From contig NC_059568.1 of the NCBI RefSeq assembly GCF_905220415.1, forward strand, positions 2,666,001 through 2,730,000: DNA of 64,000 nt, in the 5' to 3' direction. The position numbers and the translations under genes were made by a program. This stretch comes from Colias croceus (lineage: Eukaryota > Arthropoda > Insecta > Lepidoptera > Pieridae). The notes beneath the pieces were generated by a model. The model saw only the letters and a list, made by a program, of their open reading frames with translations, searched no databases and was not told the DNA's origin. Shown here one piece after another: positions 11,095-21,916 of this stretch. Every line of letters begins with the position of its first letter. Position 1 is the stretch's first letter.

Positions 11095-11530
11095 TCTATA
11101 CATATAATAAATCTGTAGAAGGGTCAATTCTGTACAATATTGAAAAAATAAATACCAGGGGATACCAAACCCAAATATGTGATTAAAAAAATTTTTGTCT
11201 GTCTGTCGGTCTGTCTGTATGTGAAGGCATCACGTGAAAACTAACGGTTCGATTTCGATGAAACTTGGTATAGTTATACCTTATTATCCTGGGCGTAAAA
11301 TAGGATACTTTTTATCCTGGAAAAAATACGTAGAAAAAAATTTATCTTAATTTTTCAGTTTTATGATTTTATCCATAGACGTTGTTCTGTAGAAACGCGA
11401 ACACACTTAGCCGTATTTGGGTCCAATTGATATTTATAAGATGTCATTGTCAGAGTTACTCAAAATGGAGAAATAAACCATCCACGCGAAGACCGACATC
11501 CGCGCGGACGGAGTCGCGGACGGAAGCTAG
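11095..11530 (+). mobile_element. Helitron-like element, 436 bp
   Basis: TCTATACATATAATAAATCT start with an A before it, hairpin-type GCGCGGACGGAGTCGCGG end, then CTAG and a T. It is the uninterrupted relative of 1050-1999, with a TGTC-rich tract at about 11198-11220. Confidence 0.75.
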
Positions 11531-11824
11531 TAATTAATAAGATGATTATTTTAACGAAATCTTTACCAAGAACTATTTACAGAGTTTAGTTACTTTATCT
11601 GAAAAAAATAATTAAAATAATCTTATCGAATAAGATTAACTTTTCGTGAAATCTTTAGTACCCACTTAATAATATTTATAATATCTAAACTTGACTTCGT
11701 TACCGCTACCTGAACGTTGAATAAATCCTGCCTTGAACGTTGAATAATAACGTAAATTATGAAAGGAATTTTTATTAATTACAATTCATTATCATTAATG
11801 ATACTATTTCATATATTACTTTAA

Positions 11825-12011
11825 CGGCTGATTTTTCAACCCTTGGTTAAAACTTATTCATCGAATAACATATTAAACTGCCATTACCATGTATATATTA
11901 TATATTACCATGTATTCTAATTGTCCGTTTAGGACAGTTTACAGGTGACATTTTAAAATGTTCGTGTAATACTTTATTGGACGGATTAAACAAGGATTGA
12001 AAAATCGGCCC
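11825..12011. mobile_element. PIF/Harbinger-like MITE, family A copy 2
   Basis: TIR CGGCTGATTTTTCAACCCTT against a right end GGATTGAAAAATCGGCCC, flanked by TAA on both sides (11822-11824, 12012-12014). Confidence 0.85.
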
Positions 12012-12148
12012 TAAGTCCCATGTTATTTTCAATGCAAATAAATAGTTTTAAATATTTATGTCTCAATAATGTCTATGATATGCGAAAACAAGTGTAGGTA
12101 TGCGTATCCAACCCAGTTTATATAAAAATCGCAATCTAACGTTGGTAA

Positions 12149-12330
12149 GGGCCGATTTTTCAATGCTTGGATAAAACTTATTCGTCGAATAATGTATAAA
12201 ACTACCATTTTAAAAACGTATATTCTAATTGCCCGTATTTGACACTTTACACTTTACGTGACATTTTAATATCATCGTGTAATACTTTATTGGACGGATG
12301 AGTTTTATCCGAGCATTGAAAAATCGGCCC
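12149..12330. mobile_element. PIF/Harbinger-like MITE, family A copy 3
   Basis: TIR GGGCCGATTTTTCAATGCTT with matching right end, flanked by perfect TAA duplications (12146-12148, 12331-12333). It lies only 137 bp from copy 2. Confidence 0.85.
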
Positions 12331-12790
12331 TAAGTCTTAAATACCCTTTGTCTACTTTAGATAAAACTAGATTCGATTATAAATAAGTGCTGAGAAAATA
12401 GGTATGCCTCGGTGTCCTTAGTCTTCATTTTAATTGTTAATTCATATACAATGTAAATGTTGTTTTATGTGTTTCTATATAAACGGTTCTTTCCATTCTT
12501 ATTTGATATTTCTTCCAAATCTCACTTGAGATAGCATTAACTTGCTCTTTGGCACGAAGGAAAGAACAAATACGACAAAAGTTGTATTTTACGTGACAAT
12601 TTTTATTTGCAAACGCTTTCATAGGTAGTCAGTCAATTTAAATGGCAGAATTAACTTTGCCTAAACATTGAGCCTCGGGGAAATTGAAAGCTCCGACACA
12701 GTTGTACGTGATACTCATGTACCTACTGTTTTGTTTCTGGGAAATCTAAATAAAGATAATAGATATGTTTTTTTTATATCTTATATATTA
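12331..12790. other. No gene seen
   Basis: AT-rich, no recognised repeat. Confidence 0.4.
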
Positions 12791-12985
12791 CTAGCTGCTC
12801 CGCGCGGTTTCACCCCCGTGGCTCCACTCCTGTTGGTCGTAGCGTGATGATATATAGCCTATAACCTTCCTCGATAAATGGGCTATCTAACACCGAAAGA
12901 ATTTTTCAAATCGGACCAGTAGTTCCCGAGATTAGTGCGTTCAAACAAACAAACAAACTCTTCAGCTTTATAATATTAGTACGTA
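12791..12985 (-). mobile_element. Helitron-like element (AAACAAACTCTTCAGC family)
   Basis: Plus strand begins CTAGCTGCTCCGCGCGGTTT and ends AAACTCTTCAGCTTTATAAT. Relatives are at 15290, 38063, 52649 and 59537. The terminal 5' TC is decayed here. Confidence 0.7.
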
Positions 12986-13374
12986 TATATAATAGATTGT
13001 GGTAGAAACCATATTACTGAGACTATCAGTTTGTTGTTGTTGACTGTCAACAGGCTGTATCTAATGAACCGTGATCGTCAGATAGTTGAAATTTTCACAG
13101 ATTATGTATTCCTGTGGAAAATATTCACAAAAAATATAACAAACCGACGATAAGCAACGGTTGGCGCGATCGTAATTTGCATGAGTGACCTTTTTTGCAG
13201 TTAGTCTTTGGCTTATTTGTACGGAAGACCGACACACACTTTACCGATTTATTTTTGCTAGTAACATGGAGATGAAATGAATCGAGAGCAAAAATGTTAA
13301 GCATTGTAATAATGTACAATACTATACAAAGGAATTCTATTGGATTGTATGGAAAAAAATCTTTATTGAAAAAG
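12986..13374. other. No gene seen
   Basis: No credible exon; only short chance frames. Confidence 0.4.
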
Positions 13375-13885
13375 TTTTATAGTCGAGCCAATTTAATAGG
13401 CAACATTTGACGTCTATCAATTTTATCTTCGAAGAGAGGTAACCTGCTTAAAAACATCGATTAAAGTGAATTAATCGATACGGATTTGAAACATTTGTCA
13501 ATCGAATTTATTAATTTATGATGATTTTTATTCACAAGTAATCAATGCATTCGATTCTAGATGTCAGATTTCGATTTTCAGAGGAACGTCTCTGGTATTT
13601 AAAAAGAAAAAAGGTTTATTGACACAAAATTGTAGCGACGTCAGTTCTTCAATTCAGAAATTGTTTATTATGTTTAGTATGGTTTATCAGTAAAATGAAA
13701 TCTTAAAATCACTTGTATCGGTGATTATTATTATAAATATGTAATCATAATTGAAAACAGTTAAGCAAATGTGCAGTTCTATCAAAACGAAATATCATGT
13801 TATTCTATGTCGTCGTTACTAGGTTACGTTGTTGAATTTTGTTGAACTGTCAAATGTTGCCTATTAAAATGGCTCTACTATAAAA
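13375..13885. mobile_element. TIR element, about 510 bp
   Basis: Imperfect TIRs of about 38 bases: TTTTATAGTCGAGCCAATTT on the left and, reverse-complemented, TTTTATAGTAGAGCCATTTT on the right, followed by AATAGGCAACATTTGAC in both. The interior is non-coding. Superfamily not assigned; no clear target duplication. Confidence 0.7.
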
Positions 13886-14786
13886 TAACACAGTATAATA
13901 TATACAGTATAATATTGAAGGAATTTTTCCGAATATGAACTATGTGAAGTATGAAGGAATGTCATTGAAATATGAACTATCCTGTAACGTAATAGTGGTG
14001 GAATATTTTATAGTTAAACTACGTATATCGAAGTATCTTTTGGTCGTGGTAACATTTTAAAAACTATTTACTGAATTTCAGCTCATATATTCCCCTACAC
14101 ATAAACATTCATATTTTTTTAACAAATTGCGTTCTTTTTACCTTATAAAGGTGTCATTAATACAGTTTGTATAAATCACTTTTCTATATTTTATATTTTA
14201 ACGTAGGTACAATATCAATCATAATAAAATTGAACCGTTGCATGATTGATAGTTTCAAATGTTAAAAGCGTTTGTGCAATATTCGTATAAATTTCCACCT
14301 ACAGAATAATAATTGTGAATTACATTTAACAAAAAACTAAACATTCTAATTATCAGAACTAGACAATATTTAAATGGACGAACCGGTAAGCTTTCGAATT
14401 AAAAATAATCATCGAACCATCAACGAACCCATTCTACAGTTCTATGAAAGTTCTCTAACAAATCCAAAACAAATACAGTCACAATGAAGACTTCCTAAAC
14501 CTAGTAGTAACCTTTAAACCTAGTTAACTATGAAAACAAAAACAAAAATCTGAAAACATGTTTGGGAATAAATTTTAAACGAAACAAATGATATTGAAAG
14601 ATCTAAAATGAATAGGGCAATGTTAAACAAATAGCGAGTTAAATTGAGAAGAATGTATGAGCAATGATTAACAATGTATGTGTTGATTGTACATTTGTGA
14701 TGAGAAAATAAATAAATTTAATAAATTTAATGAGCATGTAGAAATAGACAACTTCAACAGACATTTTTGTTTGCTTATATAAATTA
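13886..14786. other. AT-rich stretch with one retroposon tail
   Basis: A tail-like segment at about 14688-14728 (ACATTTGTGATGAGAAAATA then AATAAATTTA) recurs near 30280. Otherwise nothing recognised. Confidence 0.4.
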
Positions 14787-14967
14787 GGGCCGATTTTTCA
14801 AACATTGGTTAAAACTTACCCGTCCAATAAAGTATTACACGATAATATTAAAATGTCTCTTATAAACTGTCAATATTTGCAAGCAATAAGAATACATTTT
14901 GAAATGGTACCTAGTTTAATACGTTATTCGACTAATAAGTTTTAACCGAGGATTGAAAAATCAGCCC
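14787..14967. mobile_element. PIF/Harbinger-like MITE, family A copy 4
   Basis: GGGCCGATTTTTCAAACATT with right end GGATTGAAAAATCAGCCC. Flanks TTA and ATA suggest a mutated 3-bp duplication. Confidence 0.8.
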
Positions 14968-15289
14968 ATAAATAACTATTTACCGTATTAGTTTTACAGG
15001 CTCAGACAGAAGGTTTCCTCATCATTCTAGGAGTGCTCAAAGCTGTTCATCATTGCCGTAATACGGTAATAATATAAATAAAATTAATGTCTGTGAAAGT
15101 GGAATTTTAAATTCTAGAAGAATCTATACTGAAATACTATGTTCTAACTACCTCATAAGTACAAGGCGATATATTATATTATTTGTTCTATATATCTTAG
15201 GTTATGAAGCCTTTATAAACAAAGTGATGGAGAAAAATAAAACAAATTTTAGTATCAATGAATGCATGAAGATGATATAATATCATAGA
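14968..15289. other. No gene seen
   Basis: Nothing recognised. Confidence 0.4.
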
Positions 15290-15470
15290 CTAGCTGCTCC
15301 GCGCGGTTTCACCCTCGTGGCTCCACTCCTGTTGGTCGTAGCGTGATGATTTGATGAAATGCCTTCCTCGATAAATGAGCTATCTAACACTTGAAGATTT
15401 TTTCAAATCGGACCAGTAGTTACTGATATTAGCGCGTTCAAACAAACAAACTCTTCAGCTTTATTATAGA
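15290..15470 (-). mobile_element. Helitron-like element with clean A/T insertion
   Basis: On the minus strand it starts TCTATAATAAAGCTGAAGAG after an A and ends GCGCGGAGCAGCTAG before a T, the classical Helitron insertion between A and T without duplication. Confidence 0.8.
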
Positions 15471-15853
15471 TATTTTACTTTATTATAGATAAAGAGCTAA
15501 TTATAATGTTAGTAACATACACAATGTTTAAATGAAAAGCAAGGGTTAAGATTCGTATACCTAAGTAACTTAGTAACCCGTTTATTAGGGTTTATAAAGA
15601 TGTAAATTCTAACAGTATTCCACGGTGAAGGCAGTAAATAAGCATTATTTTTTGTTAAATTATAAGCATTTCCCGAGCGGACGAATTATAAGCATTTCCC
15701 AATAGGTGAGAATGTTTTATTCGGCTATTTTCTCAGCGCATTTTTTAACAGTTACCTAAGTCGGTCGATCGGGGTCAAAGTCTCAATATCATATTTAAAA
15801 AGTATTTTACTTCATTCGTATTCCACTATGACTATATCACATTTAAATATAAA
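15471..15853. other. No gene seen
   Basis: A short direct repeat (AATTATAAGCATTTCCC, about 15657-15700) and nothing else. Confidence 0.4.
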
Positions 15854-16270
15854 TTATCTTTATCTTTATCTTTATCTTTATCTTTATCTTTATCTTTATC
15901 TTTATCTTTATCTTTATCTTTATCTTTATCTTTATCTTTATCTTTATCTTTATCTTTATCTTTATCTTTATCTTTATCTTTATCTTTATCTTTATCTTTA
16001 TCTTTATCTTTATCTTTATCTTTATCTTTATCTTTATCTTTATCTTTATCTTTATCTTTATCTTTATCTTTATCTTTATCTTTATCTTTATCTTTATCTT
16101 TATCTTTATCTTTATCTTTATCTTTATCTTTATCTTTATCTTTATCTTTATCTTTATCTTTATCTTTATCTTTATCTTTATCTTTATCTTTATCTTTATC
16201 TTTATCTTTATCTTTATCTTTATCTTTATCTTTATCTTTATCTTTATCTTTATCTTTATCTTTATCTTTA
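15854..16270. repeat. Perfect hexamer microsatellite, unit TATCTT
   Basis: About 69 uninterrupted copies over 417 bp. It creates artificial open frames on both strands (Leu-Tyr and Lys-Asp repeats). Such purity suggests recent expansion, or collapse or error in the assembly. Confidence 0.95.
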
Positions 16271-16600
16271 AATGAGAATTTCATTACGATTCTAGAAATA
16301 AAACTCTCAATTAAATATTGAAACTACATGTTCCTCACATACTGGTCAAAGGAAACTAACGCAAATATTGTTAGTGTTTCATAAAATTATATTTCAAAGG
16401 AAATTTGACATTTATATTTTTTTGTTGAAAACACATCTTTAAACAACTTTCGAAATATTAAAAAGTCATCTAGCAAAATGTTTACACAACTTTGTACTGA
16501 GATTTCAATCACTTCAATATTTTTAATGAACATGGAATATGAAAAACACTTTAGTTGTTTAAGGTTAAATGTAAGGGCCTCATTATAAGAGAAAAATGTA
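16271..16600. other. No gene seen
   Basis: Nothing recognised. Confidence 0.4.
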
Positions 16601-16810
16601 ATCCATACTATAATATTATAAATGCGAAAGTAACTCTGTCTGTCTGTCTGTTACTCAATCACGCCTTAACTACTGAACCAATTTGCATGAAATTTGGTAT
16701 AGAGATATTTTGATACCCGAGAAAGGACATAGGATAGGTTTTATCCCGGAAATCCTACGGGAACGGGTTTTTCTTTGAAAAAGCGGGCGAAGCCGCGGGT
16801 GGAATGCTAG
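16601..16810 (+). mobile_element. Helitron-like element, 210 bp
   Basis: Begins TCCATACTATAATATTATAA after an A and ends GCGGGCGAAGCCGCGGGTGG, short spacer, CTAG before a T. Relatives: 30945, 25096 (minus), 52387. Confidence 0.8.
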
Positions 16811-17229
16811 TTAAATATAAATTGAATACAAGATCTTACAACAACTATGACACGTCGATAAAATTAACGCAAAGAAATATTTTCCCATGTTAACCCACAA
16901 CAATGTCAACTGTCAACTGTCAACACGCGCAATTGTGCTGTTGGAGATTTAATTACGTATATGTGTTTAAACTATGTTATTTTGTGTGTGAACGTTATTA
17001 ATAGTGACTCTTAACAGTGATAATCCTGTGACATTATTAGTAGTGCATAGTGTTCAGTGTTTATCCAGAAAAACTGTGATTAAAATCAAAATCGTGACAT
17101 TCCGTTTTTTCGACACTTTTCCACTACCCTCATATTTTTTGATAATTATTATAACCATAATGTCATAATGTCATTTGACGTTTGGAAAATTAATCATTAG
17201 TGTTGCCATATAATAATTTTAAATTTGCC

Positions 17230-18657
17230 ATGAGTGGAAAAAATAGTAGTAATTTTACTGGAGTTAAAAATCAAGCTCTTAGTCAACAAGATAACAAGAA
17301 TTCAACTCAAAGTAAAATATCACCTAAGAAACCAGTGCGGGGGAATAATATCACCAATAATAAGAAAACCCTTGCTCAACAAGTATTTCACCCATCTCTT
17401 TTTAATAGACAGAGATCTATTTCACTTACGGATTCGGTATCAAAAGAATGCGGAGGAACATCGACTACCTTATTAAGCTCAGAAATAAGTTCAAACACCG
17501 CAGATATGCCTGGTCCAGATTCTGAAACGCTTACCACTGAAAAGCAGCCACCGGCTTGGCAACGCGTACCTTGGAGCAAAAAACGAAAAGTTTCAGAGCT
17601 ATCACCTCCCTCACCTTCAACTCAAGTTGGAAATAGATTTGCTAACCTACCCATTGATCTCACTGAAGATGAGAATATTGCGCCAATGCCAGTCAGCAAG
17701 CCTCCCCCCATAATTCTCTATGGTATTGAGGATCTTAATGAGCTCACAAAACTTATAGGTACAGCTGTAAGTCGATCTGAGTTTAACTACAGAATAGTAA
17801 ACAAAAACATCATTAGAGTAATGATGAATACTATAGAAAGCTACAAGAAAGTTATTTCGGTTATACGAGAAAACGGTTTAATCGGCCATACTTTCACACC
17901 TAAAGATTCTAAATGTTACCGTTTTATCATCAAGAATCTTCACCACAGCACACCGCACGAAGCTATTCGAGAAGCAGTTGAAGGTTCTAACAACAAAATT
18001 GTGGGTGAAATTATTAATGCTCGCTATGGCCCAGAGAAATTACCAACGTCTACTTTCTTTGTGTGTGTCGAACAAAGTATTAATAATCGTGAAATTAAGA
18101 ATATTCAATATATCTACAACCAAAAAGTTAAGATAGAAGATCCACGTAAATCTAACTCCATTGTGCAATGCCAGAGATGCCAACAATATGGACACTCCAA
18201 AAATAATTGTATGCGTCCGTACAGATGCGTCAAATGTGGTGAAGGACACAAAACCTCAGAATGTATGAAGAAAGACAGATCAACACCGGCTAAGTGCGCC
18301 TTATGTTCTTGTAATCACCCAGCCAACTACAAAGGATGTGTAGTATATAAAGAGATTCTAGCACGCCGTAATAAATCCCGCACCACAAGGACCAACAATA
18401 ACATTGGTACAGCTCCTCCCACTGTTAGCCCCAATAATGTGCCAACCCCAAGCGAAACGCATCAGAGAACTTATGCTGCAGTCGTTTCTGGAGAAAGGTA
18501 TAATAGTAATCAAGAGCTTAGGCAGGACTCCCAGGAACAAAACAACAAGTTAGAACATATCCTAATAAAACAAAGTGAAAAGCTAGATATTCTCATTCAA
18601 CAAATAGGCTCCTTGGTGAGTCTCATCTCTACCCTTATATCAAAAATTACAAAATGA
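17230..18657 (+). CDS. LINE 1 ORF1: gag-like RNA-binding protein, three zinc knuckles
   Basis: 475 residues from the ATG at 17230. The frame stays open upstream to a GTG at 17200, but ATG is the eukaryotic choice. The N-terminal 150 residues are polar and low in structure. A segment from about residue 228 (YRFIIKNLHHSTPHEAIREA) resembles the pre-C2HC domain of Jockey-like gags. Three cysteine-histidine knuckles at about 314-370 follow: CQRCQQYGHSKNNC, CVKCGEGHKTSEC and CALCSCNHPANYKGC. The last 30 residues are predicted helical. In this family the protein binds the element RNA and forms the RNP. The stop TGA overlaps the ORF2 ATG. Confidence 0.92.
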   Translation: MSGKNSSNFTGVKNQALSQQDNKNSTQSKISPKKPVRGNNITNNKKTLAQQVFHPSLFNRQRSISLTDSVSKECGGTSTTLLSSEISSNTADMPGPDSETLTTEKQPPAWQRVPWSKKRKVSELSPPSPSTQVGNRFANLPIDLTEDENIAPMPVSKPPPIILYGIEDLNELTKLIGTAVSRSEFNYRIVNKNIIRVMMNTIESYKKVISVIRENGLIGHTFTPKDSKCYRFIIKNLHHSTPHEAIREAVEGSNNKIVGEIINARYGPEKLPTSTFFVCVEQSINNREIKNIQYIYNQKVKIEDPRKSNSIVQCQRCQQYGHSKNNCMRPYRCVKCGEGHKTSECMKKDRSTPAKCALCSCNHPANYKGCVVYKEILARRNKSRTTRTNNNIGTAPPTVSPNNVPTPSETHQRTYAAVVSGERYNSNQELRQDSQEQNNKLEHILIKQSEKLDILIQQIGSLVSLISTLISKITK

Positions 18658-21323
18658 CTTCTCTTATCGTAGCTGCCTGGAACATCAATGGCATTGCTCC
18701 CAACACAAATGAACTTGAAACATTCCTTAAAGAAAACAAGATTGACGTCTGTCTTATCTCAGAGTCACATACAACAGAAAGAAGTCAAATATGCATACCT
18801 GGCTTTTGTGTTTATTTTACTTCTCATCCAGATGGCGTTGCACATGGTGGCTCTGCAGTTGTTGTAAAAAATAATGTAAAGCATTGGCTTCTGGAACCTT
18901 TCCCTGCAAAACACCTTCAGGCTACAACTGTAAGAGTAGAAGACCGTCTCGGCGCTATTAATATCTCTGCTGTCTACTGTCCGCCTAAACATAGAATTAG
19001 TGATGATATGTTCACTTCGTATTTTCGCACTCTTGGTAAAAGGTTTATATCAGGAGGGGACTGGAATGCGAAACACACACATTGGGGCTCTAGGCTAACG
19101 TTAACCAGGGGACGCGAACTTAAAAAATCTGTAGACATGAATTATCTAACAACATTGTCAACAGGAGAACCCACGTACTGGCCCACGGACAGTAACAAAA
19201 TTCCGGATCTTCTCGACTTCTTTATCATAAAAAATATTTGTCCAAAATACACTCAAATCGAATCCAGTCTTGACGGATCTTCAGACCACACTCCAATCAT
19301 ATTACGACTCAGCATAGGTATTATTAGTTCCACTCCAAATAACGACACGCTTTACAATTATAAAACTAATTGGGTGAACTTTAGAGAATACCTTGACGAA
19401 AATATCACACTAAAACTTCAAATGAAGTCGGCAGATGAAGTGGATAATGCTTGTCTTTATATTACAAACCTCATTCAAGTGGCTTCATGGATAAGTACTC
19501 CTGAACTAAAACACAAAGCATATAATACTCCTACTCCTATTGAAATTCGTGAAAAAATTGCTGAGAAGAGACGACTCCGGAGAGTTTGGCAGATATCTAG
19601 AAATAGAACAGACAAAAGTCGCTTGAATCGTGCTATCAAGGACCTTAAAAATCTTCTAAAAGAAGCCAGAGATAATTCTATAAGAAGCAATCTCGAAAGG
19701 ATGTCTCCTGATGCTCATGGAGTCCACTCGCTTTGGAAAGCAACTAAAAACATTCCACAACCACAGAATTGTTCTCCACCTATTAGATCAAACGACTCGT
19801 GGGCGCGCACTGATCAAGAGAAAGCTGATGTCTTCGCAAGCTACCTAGCTAACATCTTTAAACCAAATGAACCTAATACACCCGAGGATCCTGAAATAGA
19901 CACCATCCTTAAGCAAGACATTCAACTTTGTCCACCCCTGCGCCTAACAACGCCACGCGAATTATCTAGACTTATTTCCTTAATGGACTCCAAAAAAGCT
20001 CCAGGCTTCGATTTGATTAACGCTAAGATCCTTAAAGAACTCCCACGAAAAGCAATCGTTTTCCTCACTATTCTTATAAATAGTTCACTTAAATTATCGT
20101 ATGTTCCTGCCCTTTGGAAAATCTCGCAAATTGTAATGGTTCCCAAACCTGGGAAACCAGCTAATGAAGCACAATCTTACCGTCCTATCAGCCTTACCCC
20201 GATCTTATCCAAGCTATGGGAAAGAGTAGTCCTGCATAGATTGAAAACCCAACTACAGCAAGATCAGTTGATTCCAGACCATCAATACGGATTCCGAGAC
20301 CAGCACTCCACGGTAGAACAGGTTCATCGCGTTTACCAAATTATTAGGGAATGTCTAGAAAATAAGGAATACTGTTCGGCCGCCTTCCTCGATGTCCAGC
20401 AAGCTTTTGATCGAGTGTGGCACAGGGGTCTACTTTGCAAGATCAAACAGTTTTTACCTCACTCCTATTACTTACTCCTTGAATCTTACCTCAGCGAAAG
20501 GATGTTCCAGGTTAAGGTTCATGATGCCAGATCACAACTCTTTGCTTGCTTAGCTGGAGTCCCTCAGGGATCTGTACTAGGCCCGGTCTTGTACAATATC
20601 TTCACCAGCGACCTTCCCCATCACCCAGGGGTATCTATAGCAACATTTGCCGATGATGCCGCATTTCTAGTATGCAATCCAGATCGCGAGAAAGCTAGCT
20701 ATACTCTACAAAATCAGCTAAATAAAACCCAAGATTGGCTAGATAAGTGGCGCATAAGAGCAAGTGCGCCTAAATCACATCACATTACATTTGCACTTAG
20801 ACATGGTCTCTGCCCGCCTGTCCATTTGGGCCAAGAAACTCTGCCACACTCTTCTTGCGTGAAGTACCTCGGCTTCTACTTGGATCGTAGGCTCACCTGG
20901 AAAGATCATATAAAAAAGAAGAGGGCAGAAGTTAATTTCCGCTTCAAAAACTTACTTTGGCTCTTGGGTAGACAATCCACTCTTTCTCTAAGTAATAAAC
21001 TTAGAGTGTACTGCGCAGTAATAAAACCTATCTGGACATATGGTATTCAACTCTGGGCCTCCGCTAGCGAATCCAACCTAATGTGCATGCAAAGGGTGCA
21101 AAACAACATCTTAAGAGTGCTCACAGCAGCACCATGGTACACTCGCAACTCTGAAATTCATGAGTATTTAGAAATGCCTACAATTAAGGATGAAGCTAAA
21201 AAATATCTCAAAAAGCACACACAAAAACTTAGAATGCATCCAAATCCCCTCTCACAGCAATTGCTTAAACTAAAACCCATGAAACGCCTGAAAAGAGCTA
21301 ATATTGATGTCGAGCTACATTAG
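18654..21323 (+). CDS. LINE 1 ORF2: apurinic-like endonuclease plus reverse transcriptase
   Basis: 889 residues, starting in the ATGA overlap with ORF1. Endonuclease at about 1-220: AAWNINGIAPN (Asn), ISESHT (Glu), GDWNAKHTHWG (Asp136) and SDHTPIIL (Asp211-His212), all catalytic positions present. Reverse transcriptase at about 430-700: SKKAPGFD, SYRPISLTPILSK, FLDVQQAFDRVWH (Asp580), GVPQGSVLGPVLYN and FADD (Asp667-Asp668). A KYLGFYLDRRLTW segment follows. It nicks target DNA and copies the RNA by target-primed reverse transcription. No RNase H and no premature stop. Size and order fit the Jockey clade. Confidence 0.95.
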   Translation: MTSLIVAAWNINGIAPNTNELETFLKENKIDVCLISESHTTERSQICIPGFCVYFTSHPDGVAHGGSAVVVKNNVKHWLLEPFPAKHLQATTVRVEDRLGAINISAVYCPPKHRISDDMFTSYFRTLGKRFISGGDWNAKHTHWGSRLTLTRGRELKKSVDMNYLTTLSTGEPTYWPTDSNKIPDLLDFFIIKNICPKYTQIESSLDGSSDHTPIILRLSIGIISSTPNNDTLYNYKTNWVNFREYLDENITLKLQMKSADEVDNACLYITNLIQVASWISTPELKHKAYNTPTPIEIREKIAEKRRLRRVWQISRNRTDKSRLNRAIKDLKNLLKEARDNSIRSNLERMSPDAHGVHSLWKATKNIPQPQNCSPPIRSNDSWARTDQEKADVFASYLANIFKPNEPNTPEDPEIDTILKQDIQLCPPLRLTTPRELSRLISLMDSKKAPGFDLINAKILKELPRKAIVFLTILINSSLKLSYVPALWKISQIVMVPKPGKPANEAQSYRPISLTPILSKLWERVVLHRLKTQLQQDQLIPDHQYGFRDQHSTVEQVHRVYQIIRECLENKEYCSAAFLDVQQAFDRVWHRGLLCKIKQFLPHSYYLLLESYLSERMFQVKVHDARSQLFACLAGVPQGSVLGPVLYNIFTSDLPHHPGVSIATFADDAAFLVCNPDREKASYTLQNQLNKTQDWLDKWRIRASAPKSHHITFALRHGLCPPVHLGQETLPHSSCVKYLGFYLDRRLTWKDHIKKKRAEVNFRFKNLLWLLGRQSTLSLSNKLRVYCAVIKPIWTYGIQLWASASESNLMCMQRVQNNILRVLTAAPWYTRNSEIHEYLEMPTIKDEAKKYLKKHTQKLRMHPNPLSQQLLKLKPMKRLKRANIDVELH

Positions 21324-21421
21324 CAAGGGGGATTAGGGCACTGGCTCTTAATTCTTCAACCGCCAATTTATTCTGATCCAAAGTATCTGCTCATAGTCAA
21401 TTGACTGATCGCAGATGATTA

Positions 21422-21427
<6 letters not shown>

Positions 21428-21454
<27 letters not shown>
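21428..21454 (+). repeat. Poly(A) tail of LINE 1
   Basis: A run of 27 A residues, the last shared with the flanking ATGTTAAC duplication. Confidence 0.9.
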
Positions 21455-21576
21455 TGTTAACTACTACTCCAAGTTTATTAGTAAACAAGCAGATAAAAAT
21501 AGAATTAATACCTGCAGTTCTCCCGCTGAAAATATAAAACCAATACTTACCCTGTATATTTACATATGTAGTTATA

Positions 21577-21916
21577 CAGGGTGTCCCACTGTTGGTATAC
21601 TTAGCTCAAAGGAGTTTATAGTTTTGCATACGCTGAGTACGTAAAAAATCTTTAAAAATTCCAGACGCATTTTTTTTTCAAATAGATGAATTCTACCCCC
21701 TAACAAGCAACCCGCCCAACTTTGCCACCAGCACGTGAGCTAGAGAAGCGGTATATGCCGGCTACGCGAAGCTAGAGAAGAAAACATGGATTTTCAGGAA
21801 AAATTTGACAAAAATTTTTTGAAGTAATTTCGTTTTTTAAGTATTTTTTTACGTGATCAGTGTATGCAAAACTACAAGTCTCTTCGCGCTTAATATACCA
21901 ATAGTGGGACACCCTG
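21577..21916. mobile_element. Mariner-like MITE with TA duplication
   Basis: 340 bp. TIRs start CAGGGTGTCCCACTGTTGGT; the right end is its near complement. TA lies on each side (21575-21576, 21917-21918). Sub-terminal sequence (GTTTTGCATACGCTGA) is also inverted. The TA target fits Tc1/mariner. No transposase. Confidence 0.8.

Larger units (their letters stand above)
16895..21453 (+). mobile_element. LINE 1: full-length Jockey-type non-LTR retrotransposon
   Basis: Boundaries rest on ATGTTAAC immediately upstream (16887-16894) and again after the poly(A) run (21454-21461, its first A shared with the tail). The 5'-UTR is about 335 bp and starts with a CAACTGT repeat (about 16906-16927). ORF1 and ORF2 overlap by 4 bases, and the 3'-UTR is about 105 bp before A(26). 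All coding frames are open, so this may be a young, possibly active copy. The clade call comes from the three-knuckle gag-like ORF1, a single endonuclease-RT ORF2 without RNase H, and a poly(A) tail. Confidence 0.85.

Noticed and set aside
15828..16284. Open frames of 147 and 150 residues with Leu-Tyr or Lys-Asp repeats
   Set aside because: They are translations of the TATCTT microsatellite, open on both strands only because the unit has no stop.
17200..17229. GTG-led N-terminal extension of LINE 1 ORF1
   Set aside because: A normal ATG follows at 17230 (GCCATGAGTGG) and the extension has no supporting feature.
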